From the NCBI GenBank assembly GCA_012798155.1, contig JAAZNR010000136.1:1-6582 (forward strand): 6,582 bases of DNA, given 5' to 3'. Origin of the DNA: Thermogutta sp. (GTDB lineage: Bacteria > Planctomycetota > Planctomycetia > Pirellulales > Thermoguttaceae). The translations under genes were made by a program, and so were the position numbers. The notes below the pieces were generated by a model. It saw only the letters and a list, made by a program, of their open reading frames with translations. It was not told the origin of the DNA and made no database searches. Of the stretch, positions 1 to 5,023 are shown piece by piece (position 1 is the stretch's first letter; each line of letters starts with the position of its first letter).

Positions 1-229
1 CCTCGCGGTTTACCATTCGTTCAGGAGCGAGTTGCTCTTGGGAAGCTTGTTTTTTGTCGGCCGCCGCGGCGCTGCGAAGGGCGAAGTGGGGGGCCGATAC
101 CCGGCTCCGCCTGGGCGGGCGGGGTTCCGCCGCGCGGGTCTTGGCCTCAGGGGATTCAGCGCCGGGCGGTGACAACCCCGGCTCGGCGGCCGGCATCGAG
201 CGAAGGAACGCCTGATCGATACGCGTCAT
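1..229 (-). CDS. 5' part of an unidentified gene, cut by the left window edge
   Basis: Reading the minus strand from an ATG at 229-227, the frame stays open for 76 codons to the window edge. A good Shine-Dalgarno sequence, GGGAGG (minus strand of 238-243), lies 8 nt before the ATG, which is the main reason to believe the gene. The protein starts MTRIDQAFLRSM and continues as a Pro/Ala/Arg/Glu-rich, probably disordered stretch; no folded domain is reached inside the window. The opening words resemble the N-termini of some planctomycete CpsD/Wzc-like tyrosine kinases (M-S/T-R-I-D-x-A), but that is a memory-based guess on about ten residues and no Walker motif is visible. It lies 141 bp downstream of, and in the same direction as, the Pro/Ser-rich membrane protein gene, so the two may be co-transcribed. 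Function is unknown. Confidence 0.62.
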   Translation of the reverse strand, partial: MTRIDQAFLRSMPAAEPGLSPPGAESPEAKTRAAEPRPPRRSRVSAPHFALRSAAAADKKQASQEQLAPERMVNRE

Positions 230-370
230 CGTCGCATCCTCCCGCCTTCGGTCGGCATGCAATTCTCGGGCTGTTCGCAGCGGATATTTCTCAGGGTGAA
301 CGGTTCGGCTGCGTACCGAACGGGGTTTCGCGGTCGGGAAGACGGCACCTTGGCGAACGGACGCCGCGGC

Positions 371-1939
371 TCAACGGTAAGTATTCCACGTGGAGGTCGA
401 AGTCTGGGGATAAGCGGGGGCATTCCCGCTCGTTGACGGATAATAGTACGGCGATGAATTGCCGGACGGCACCGGGGTGTAAGCCGGGGCGGGCGGATTC
501 GGCACAGCCGGATAGCCGGTCGCAATGGGTGCACTGGTCCGGGCATAGTCGGCCCGGATCACCGCCGGATCGACCACTTGGGGCTGTATCCCGGATGCAG
601 CGCCCGGCGAGGACGGATCGGCCGGTTGCCCCCAACCGGGAGCCTCGCTGGACAAAGCAGGATAGCCGGAATTCGGTGCGCCGTTGGTATTCCAAGAGGG
701 TGCGATCGGGCGGTTCAAGTTGGGGGAATAGGCGGGGACGTAGCCTGCGGCCGACGGCCCGGGGACTCCGCCGTTACCACGAGAGGCGACTCGTTCGTCG
801 GCTGCCGCTGACGCATACACAGTTTGAGCAGGGTATCCATAAGGCTGCGCATTTGCCTGCGAGTACGTACTCTGCGGGTAGGTTGTCGGCATATTCGGCG
901 GCGAAACCTGCGGTGATTGCGCGGCCCAAGTCGGTGCGGACGGCGGTGTCCCGATCGCCGGCGCGGCTGACTGGGAGGCGTTAGTGTTCTCGGCTTGGTA
1001 TTGGGCTGCCGCCTGTGTGCCGGTCCAAGACTGATAGTACGGGTTTTGTACCGTGAACGGCTGACCGTCTTGAACCGGTGCCTGCACGCCGCCCGTCGGC
1101 TGAGATTGGGAAAGGGTGTTCGCGGCGGCATTGGCCCAACTCGCTTGCTGAGCCGGCGAAGGCGAAGGCTGCGACGGGGCGGGATCACTCCAAGCCGTCT
1201 GCTGCGGTGCAGATGCCGGAACGCCTTGCGGCGCGTAGCTGGGCACGGGCAGGGTGGTAGCGGGCTGGTAATACGGCTGCTCCGGAGTCATGCCGGTTGG
1301 GTGCGAGCTAGCATCCATGCCCACCGAATCACCCCATCGATTCCCCGGCGGGAGATCGAAACCTAGGGGGGACTTGGAGGGCGTCTCCCCCTGAGCGAAA
1401 GACGCGGGGCTGCTCGGGGTGTTCCAACCCGCCCAGGCCGTGGAAGTCTGTTGACCGGCTGCCGGCTGCGGGGAATTCGGGGCCGATGTCAGATTCGAGT
1501 CCCATCGCGGGGCCTCGGGGGCCTCGGGCTGAGGGACGGGGACCTGCCATCGGCCGGCGCTGTCGGTCACGCCTCCCGAATCGTTTCCCCCGCGACTGGA
1601 GAAGAACCAGACCGCCGCCAAAAGGACGATCACCACGCCTCCCAGGGCGATGCCGCGCCAAACCGGCTTTTCCCACATCGCAAAACCTCCGTAAGAGATG
1701 GTCCGGATTTCTTCAAGGTCGGCTTCCGGGCGACTCAAGTCCGGTAGTTCGGTGAGCACGCTGGGACTGGACGCTCGGGCATTCGAGGCGGGCGCCCGCA
1801 CACGGACCGAGTAGGGGCCTGCCGTCGCGGCATTCGAACTGAAAGGGGCCGAGGATTCCATTTGGGGGACCTCGCCGTGAAGATTTGGTTGCTCGTTCAT
1901 GGGCATGGTGCTGGGGTAATTCGATTTCGTGTACGGCAC
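371..1939 (-). CDS. Hypothetical single-pass membrane protein with long Pro/Ser/Gln/Ala/Tyr-rich tail
   Basis: A 522-codon minus-strand frame starting at GTG 1939-1937. In-frame ATGs at residues 12 (1906-1904) and 14 (1900-1898) are equally plausible starts, since none has a clear Shine-Dalgarno sequence. Residues 1-90 are polar and low-complexity. Residues about 96-114 (GIALGGVVIVLLAAVWFF) form one convincing transmembrane segment flanked by Arg on both sides. Residues 115-522 are almost entirely low-complexity, rich in Pro, Ser, Gln, Ala and Tyr, with irregular repeats of the kind PYYQ, YPA and APSQ; no catalytic motif or folded domain is recognisable. The composition suggests a disordered extracytoplasmic or periplasmic region, perhaps a spacer or cell-surface anchor; this is inference. 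The opposite strand has an open frame over part of the region (169-984) coding an Arg-rich, unconvincing protein. The gene is divergent from the BMC regulator and is probably unrelated to the microcompartment. Confidence 0.75.
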   Translation of the reverse strand: MPYTKSNYPSTMPMNEQPNLHGEVPQMESSAPFSSNAATAGPYSVRVRAPASNARASSPSVLTELPDLSRPEADLEEIRTISYGGFAMWEKPVWRGIALGGVVIVLLAAVWFFSSRGGNDSGGVTDSAGRWQVPVPQPEAPEAPRWDSNLTSAPNSPQPAAGQQTSTAWAGWNTPSSPASFAQGETPSKSPLGFDLPPGNRWGDSVGMDASSHPTGMTPEQPYYQPATTLPVPSYAPQGVPASAPQQTAWSDPAPSQPSPSPAQQASWANAAANTLSQSQPTGGVQAPVQDGQPFTVQNPYYQSWTGTQAAAQYQAENTNASQSAAPAIGTPPSAPTWAAQSPQVSPPNMPTTYPQSTYSQANAQPYGYPAQTVYASAAADERVASRGNGGVPGPSAAGYVPAYSPNLNRPIAPSWNTNGAPNSGYPALSSEAPGWGQPADPSSPGAASGIQPQVVDPAVIRADYARTSAPIATGYPAVPNPPAPAYTPVPSGNSSPYYYPSTSGNAPAYPQTSTSTWNTYR

Positions 1940-2167
1940 TCAGGACGATTTCCGCGCGTACACGCGGTTCGCCGTCTGGATGCAACAATCGGCCGAAATC
2001 TGGGGAAACCTTGAGGATTATTCGGAAAATGCCCGACTTGCCGAATGCTCGCAGTTGATTTCGGCGTGACGCCGCGGACTAGGGGTAGGGGAGTGGATTA
2101 TTTGCGGATTTCGATGAAAGAATTGCGGCATGAAGCAGGCGGGGCGTGGAAGAATTCGTTCATCCGG

Positions 2168-2196
2168 TTGACAACATGCTTTCAGCATGTCATAAT
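2168..2196 (+). promoter_or_regulatory. Sigma70-type promoter of the DeoR gene
   Basis: A perfect -35 box TTGACA (2168-2173) is followed after exactly 17 bp by CATAAT (2191-2196), a one-mismatch -10 box. Transcription would start near 2203, giving a leader of about 95 nt before the regulator ATG at 2300. This is the only strong promoter-like sequence I find in the window. Whether it also drives the BMC genes by read-through is not shown by the sequence. Confidence 0.75.
2174..2190. promoter_or_regulatory. Perfect inverted repeat filling the promoter spacer, candidate operator
   Basis: ACATGCT (2174-2180), TTC, AGCATGT (2184-2190) is a perfect 7-bp inverted repeat with a 3-nt centre. It occupies exactly the 17 bp between the -35 and -10 boxes. 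A second overlapping pair, TGACA (2169-2173) and TGTCA (2188-2192), reuses part of each box. A dimeric protein bound here would block RNA polymerase, so this is a strong operator candidate. Autoregulation by the neighbouring DeoR protein is the simplest idea but is not demonstrated. Confidence 0.6.
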
Positions 2197-2212
2197 CGGG
2201 GTTGTTTAGGTT

Positions 2213-2267
2213 GTCTATAGGCCTTTGCACCGCGTGTTTTTGGTTAGTCTTTAGGCGTTTGCGCCGC
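2213..2267 (+). repeat. Pair of 21-bp direct repeats in the DeoR gene leader, candidate operators
   Basis: Copy 1 (2213-2233) and copy 2 (2247-2267) share 18 of 21 bases, with the pattern GTCT-w-TAGGC-s-TTTGC-r-CCGC. Both are preceded by GGTT, with one extra A in copy 2. The start-to-start distance is 34 bp, about three helical turns, placing both on the same DNA face. Copy 2 contains a small palindrome, GGCG-TTTG-CGCC. They lie just downstream of the predicted transcription start and before the ribosome binding site. This fits repressor sites for a multimeric regulator, though a leader RNA structure is also possible. Confidence 0.55.
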
Positions 2268-2299
2268 CTGATTACGGTAAACGGTCCAGAAAGGACAAC

Positions 2300-3163
2300 A
2301 TGCCGCCCAGTCAATCGACCTTAACCGTTCAAGAGCGACGGCAGCAGATCCTGGAGCTGATTCGCGCGCGGCACTTTGCCACTTTGGACGACCTGACCGG
2401 TGTGTTGGGAGTATCGGAATCCACGGTACGGCGGGATCTGGAGGCCCTGGAGGAGGAAGGCGAGGCGCATCGTATCCATGGGGGCGTGTTGTACACGGGC
2501 AGTTCGCCCAAGCTGCCCCATTTCGAAATGCGGCAGCCCATGCGTTGGGCGGAAAAAAAGGCCATTGCCCGAATGGCCGTGGAGTTGATCCAGCCGGGAG
2601 ATTCTATCCTGTTGGACGGCGGTAGCACGACCTACGAGGTGGCGCGGTTGCTGACCGGGATGCCGCTGCATGTCGTCACCAACTCGCTTCCCGTCGCCAA
2701 TTTGTTTGCCTCCAGCCCGATTAGTGACCTAGTCTTTTTGGGAGGTAGTATTTGTCCGCGGAGCGGGGTGGCTCAGGGACCGCTGGCCGATGCCATGATC
2801 GGCTCGTTGCGGGTTCGCAAGGCGATTCTGTCCGTTGCGGCGGTCAATGAACAGGGGTTTTTCAACAACAACGTGCTGCTGGTGGGGACGGAACGCCGCA
2901 TGATGGAGGCCGCCGACGAAGTGATCGTGGTGGCGGACAGTTCCAAGTTCGGGCACTGTAGTCTGACCCATCTTTGCCCCTTGGAAGCCGTTCAGTACGT
3001 GGTTTCGGACGACGGTTTGACCGCCGATTGGCGCGAGAAGATCGAGTCGGCGGGCGCAAGGCTGCTGGTGGCGACGGTGCAAGAGCGGCAGACGACGCCC
3101 CCGCCTGAGTTGGGGGACGCGGGGAGCGTGGATTCGCCGATACGGACGATACGGAGCAGTTGA
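2300..3163 (+). CDS. DeoR-family transcriptional regulator of the BMC locus
   Basis: A 287-residue cytoplasmic DNA-binding protein. Residues about 11-63 are a typical DeoR helix-turn-helix: RRQQILELI, then the recognition helix SESTVRRDLEALEEEG (39-54), then the family's closing HRIHGGVLY. Residues about 84-258 are the DeoR C-terminal sugar-phosphate sensor fold, with LLDGGSTTYEVA (104-115), VTNSLPVA (126-133), FLGG (146-149) and VVADSSKFG (210-218). Family members usually repress sugar catabolic genes and are released by a phosphorylated sugar intermediate; here the natural candidate is an intermediate of fucose/rhamnose breakdown (inference). The ATG at 2300 is preceded by AAAGGA (2290-2295) with 4 nt spacing. 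About 29 Pro/Thr/Ser-rich residues (259-287) extend beyond the usual end of the family (around 250-260 residues). The gene has a strong promoter with operator-like repeats, suggesting autoregulation. It is followed by a 278-bp gap before pduL. Confidence 0.93.
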   Translation: MPPSQSTLTVQERRQQILELIRARHFATLDDLTGVLGVSESTVRRDLEALEEEGEAHRIHGGVLYTGSSPKLPHFEMRQPMRWAEKKAIARMAVELIQPGDSILLDGGSTTYEVARLLTGMPLHVVTNSLPVANLFASSPISDLVFLGGSICPRSGVAQGPLADAMIGSLRVRKAILSVAAVNEQGFFNNNVLLVGTERRMMEAADEVIVVADSSKFGHCSLTHLCPLEAVQYVVSDDGLTADWREKIESAGARLLVATVQERQTTPPPELGDAGSVDSPIRTIRSS

Positions 3164-3441
3164 AGGCACCCATGCCGTGGGTCGCGGGAAAGAGCCGTTT
3201 GCGATGCAACCCCTCAACCACCGCCGGCTGGAGTAACATCGGCGGCCGTATGCCGCATAGCGTGCTCCGATCGCCACGACGCTAAAGGTTTCGCGGAAAA
3301 GCCCGAAGAGGGGCGCAGTCGGGGAAATCGCGGCGGTCGTGGCAGGGCAAGAGGCGTCCCGACGGTGAATCGCCGGCCGTCATGCGAGAATCGGACGGTG
3401 AATTGCCGGTTGTCACGAGAAGACAAGAGAATGGAATGACC
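3164..3441. other. Intergenic region between the regulator and pduL
   Basis: 278 bp without a convincing gene. No sigma70-like promoter with acceptable spacing was found: TTGCGA (3199-3204) and TAACAT (3234-3239) are 29 bp apart. A small hairpin, GCGGC/GCCGC (3242-3246 and 3252-3256), lacks a T-tract and is not a classical terminator. The right end holds the tandem repeat described separately. An in-frame ATG at 3382 would extend PduL by 20 residues, but it falls within this repeat and has no ribosome binding site. Confidence 0.5.
3361..3421 (+). repeat. Imperfect tandem direct repeat upstream of pduL
   Basis: Copy 1 (3361-3390) and copy 2 (3394-3421) both begin GACGGTGAAT and end CGAGAA. 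Over the alignment 25 of 28 positions match, with a 2-nt gap. The start-to-start distance is 33 bp. It lies 21-81 nt before the chosen pduL start, in the leader, and could be a regulator-binding array, a local duplication, or both. The sequence differs from the direct repeats upstream of the DeoR gene, though the period is almost the same. Confidence 0.6.
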
Positions 3442-4107
3442 ATGAGTATCGCAGCCCCGATCGACCGTTCGCAGATCGAGAAGATCGTCCGCGAAATCGT
3501 GGTGCAGCTCTTGGGCGGCCCCAAAGGCAAGCCCGAGCTGGTAGTGAGCATCTCGGCTCGGCATTGCCATTTGAGCCAGGAGGACGTCGAGACGCTATTC
3601 GGCAAGGGGCATCAGTTGACGCCCATGAAGCCGCTGTATCAAGAGGGGTTCTACGCCGCGGAAGAGACCGTGATGTTGGTGGGTCCGCGGCGGCGGATGC
3701 TGCCGAGCGTCCGGGTGCTCGGTCCCACGCGCTCGCGGAGCCAAGTCGAGCTGGCCTTCACGGATGCCATCTCGCTGGGGATCGACGCCCCGGTCCGACC
3801 CAGCGGCAAGATCGACGGCACGCCCGGCTGCGTCTTGATCGGTCCGGCCGGCGTGGTGGATTTGAAGCAGGGAGTGATTCGCGCAGAGCGGCACGTGCAC
3901 ATGAACGTCCGCGACGCGGAGTTTTACGGCGTGAAAGACGGCGACCGCATGTCGTTGCGCATCGAATCCGGCTATTGCACGGCGGTCTACGAGGGTTTGC
4001 TGGTTCGGGCGGATGAGGCCGGCAAGCTGGAGGTGCATCTGGACACGGACGAAGGCAACGCGGCGGACATCGACCATGCCGCGCGCGTGGAGTTGTTCAA
4101 ACCCTGA
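3442..4107 (+). CDS. pduL: PduL-type phosphate acyltransferase of the BMC lumen
   Basis: Converts acyl-CoA plus phosphate to acyl-phosphate plus CoA, recycling CoA for the aldehyde dehydrogenase inside the microcompartment. The 221-residue protein has the duplicated PduL fold. The expected metal-binding residues are visible: H41 and H43 in SARHCHLS, E103, H151 and H153 in ERHVHM, and H199 in EVHLD. R97 is a candidate phosphate-binding Arg. Residues 8-25 ([18 protein letters not shown]) form an amphipathic helix followed by a Gly/Pro/Lys linker, the classic form of a BMC encapsulation peptide. I start at ATG 3442 because this helix then sits at the N-terminus; ATG 3436 (two residues longer) is equally possible, and 3382 less so. 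Ribosome binding sites are weak (AAGAGA 3425-3430, TGGA 3432-3435). A 115-bp gap with no clear signal separates it from the first BMC-H gene. PduL is evolutionarily unrelated to Pta and usually marks BMC loci. Confidence 0.95.
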   Translation: MSIAAPIDRSQIEKIVREIVVQLLGGPKGKPELVVSISARHCHLSQEDVETLFGKGHQLTPMKPLYQEGFYAAEETVMLVGPRRRMLPSVRVLGPTRSRSQVELAFTDAISLGIDAPVRPSGKIDGTPGCVLIGPAGVVDLKQGVIRAERHVHMNVRDAEFYGVKDGDRMSLRIESGYCTAVYEGLLVRADEAGKLEVHLDTDEGNAADIDHAARVELFKP

Positions 4108-4222
4108 AACGGAGTCGCGACGGAAACAAGGTATTGGAAAACGGACGGCTCTCGACTCGGCCGTACCGATCCGGTGGAAAAACGTGAGTTCGGTTTGGTT
4201 CCTACCCCTGGAGTAGAAGACG

Positions 4223-4528
4223 ATGGCGAAACAAATGGAAGCTTTAGGCATGATTGAGGCCAAGGGTTTTGTAACCCTTGTGGAAGCCACCGATGCCATG
4301 CTCAAGGCGGCAAACGTGCAGTTCTTGGGCTGGGACAAGGTGGGCAGCGGCTTCGTGAGCGTGTTCGTGACGGGCGACGTGGCGGCGGTCAAGGCCGCCA
4401 CGGACGCCGGAGCGGCGGCCGCCTCGCGGATCGGCGAGGTCGTCAGCGTTCAGGTCATTCCCCGTCCCCACGACGAGCTTTCGGCCGTCTTGCCGAGCCC
4501 CATGGTCAGGGAATCCAAGGCCGATTGA
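4223..4528 (+). CDS. BMC-H hexameric shell protein 1 (G-S-G pore loop)
   Basis: A single-domain BMC protein of 101 residues, PduA/EutM/CcmK-like, which assembles into hexamers that tile the shell facets. Residues 8-32 carry the signature [23 protein letters not shown] (split here only by length), with K28 at the position of the conserved edge lysine that links hexamers. Residues 39-44 (KVGSGF) form the central pore loop, and the Gly-Ser-Gly type is that of PduA-like shells passing small polar metabolites. [13 protein letters not shown] (51-63) and VIPRPHDEL (78-86) complete the fold; R81 is the usual inter-hexamer arginine. Beyond the core the tail [15 protein letters not shown] is longer than in the second BMC-H. 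GGAG (4210-4213) lies 9 nt before the ATG. It is probably the equivalent of one of the two BMC-H proteins of the Planctopirus (Planctomyces) limnophila BMC, but I cannot assign which. Confidence 0.96.
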   Translation: MAKQMEALGMIEAKGFVTLVEATDAMLKAANVQFLGWDKVGSGFVSVFVTGDVAAVKAATDAGAAAASRIGEVVSVQVIPRPHDELSAVLPSPMVRESKAD

Positions 4529-4560
4529 TCTCTCCTCACGCCGCGCAACAGTACACGAAC

Positions 4561-4588
4561 CGGGACCATTGAGACGGGACCATTGAGA
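4561..4588 (+). repeat. Exact 14-bp tandem duplication before BMC-H 2
   Basis: CGGGACCATTGAGA occurs twice head-to-tail with no mismatch (4561-4574 and 4575-4588), 20 nt before the ATG of the second BMC-H gene. The downstream copy runs straight into the purine-rich ribosome binding region (GAAAGGG, 4592-4598). Being exact, it is either a recent slippage event or a site under selection. Confidence 0.85.
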
Positions 4589-4608
4589 AAAGAAAGGGTA
4601 TTGCCCCC

Positions 4609-4878
4609 ATGCAAGACGCCATTGGATTGATCGAAACGAAGGGTTTGGTGGCTTTGGTGGAAGCGACGGACGCCATGGCGAAGGCCGCCAACGTGCAGAT
4701 CGTGAAGCGCGTACAGATCGGCGGCGGGTTGGTGACGACGATCGTGCGGGGAGACGTGGGAAGCGTGCGGGCCGCCGTCGAGGCGGGCGCGAATGCCGCC
4801 TCGCAAGTCGGCGAGCTGGTCGCCAGCCACATCATTCCCCGCCCCGCGGAGGGCGTGATCGCCGCCTACCTGAGCTGA
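4609..4878 (+). CDS. BMC-H hexameric shell protein 2 (G-G-G pore loop)
   Basis: A compact 89-residue single-domain BMC shell protein, clearly a paralogue of the preceding one. It keeps [24 protein letters not shown] (6-29), K25 at the hexamer-edge lysine position, [14 protein letters not shown] (47-60) and [10 protein letters not shown] near the end. The pore loop is QIGGGLV (36-42): Gly-Gly-Gly in place of the Gly-Ser-Gly of shell protein 1, with Gln instead of Lys before it. The two hexamers therefore probably have different pore size and charge (inference). It lacks the C-terminal extension of its partner. The start is supported by GAAAGGG (4592-4598), 10 nt before the ATG. It lies 80 bp after the first BMC-H gene. 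The 145 bp that follow, up to the kinase start, contain no convincing gene or terminator. Confidence 0.96.
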   Translation: MQDAIGLIETKGLVALVEATDAMAKAANVQIVKRVQIGGGLVTTIVRGDVGSVRAAVEAGANAASQVGELVASHIIPRPAEGVIAAYLS

Positions 4879-5023
4879 AGCCGCACGTTTTCCGGCAGGG
4901 CGTCGCGGTGTCGCAACCGGAGCAGGTCTTTCGCGCCGGAGAGAGACGACGGCAGCGCCTGGCGTGACGGCGCCGGGAGCGTCGGCTTTCCCTTGATAGG
5001 AGGTCGTGGGAGGAGGACGGAGC

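Larger units (their letters stand above)
1940..2299. promoter_or_regulatory. Divergent intergenic region, 360 bp
   Basis: This non-coding stretch separates the leftward membrane-protein gene from the rightward DeoR regulator. Its right half carries the promoter, inverted repeat and direct repeats listed separately. In the left half I see only A/T-rich islands, such as ATTATT at 2017-2022 and 2097-2102. Read on the minus strand these could be weak -10 boxes (AATAAT), but neither has an acceptable -35 element at 16-18 bp. A small inverted repeat, CCGCG/CGCGG (1952-1956 and 1963-1967), lies 13-28 nt upstream of the GTG of the leftward gene. No convincing ORF or RNA gene was found here. Confidence 0.6.

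Noticed and set aside
303..321. GTTCGG/CCGAAC inverted repeat as a terminator of the membrane-protein gene
   Set aside because: The stem is only 6 bp with a 7-nt loop and no T-tract on the minus strand; such repeats are common by chance at this GC content.
169..984. Plus-strand open frame of 271 codons
   Set aside because: It lies opposite the 522-codon minus-strand gene and the partial gene at 1-229, is strongly Arg/Ser/Pro-biased, has no recognisable domain, and reads like an antisense shadow in GC-rich DNA.
3382..3441. Use of the upstream ATG at 3382 as the pduL start
   Set aside because: There is no ribosome binding site, the added 20 residues come from the tandem repeat, and they would displace the encapsulation helix from the N-terminus.
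3595..4401. Minus-strand open frame of 268 codons
   Set aside because: It is antisense to pduL and the first BMC-H gene, both well supported by motifs; its product shows no domain.
5006..5023. GTG at 5006 as the acetate kinase start
   Set aside because: It would add MGGGRS before the universally first beta strand of the family, and its AGGAGG is only 2 nt away, whereas ATG 5024 has AGGAGG at 7 nt.
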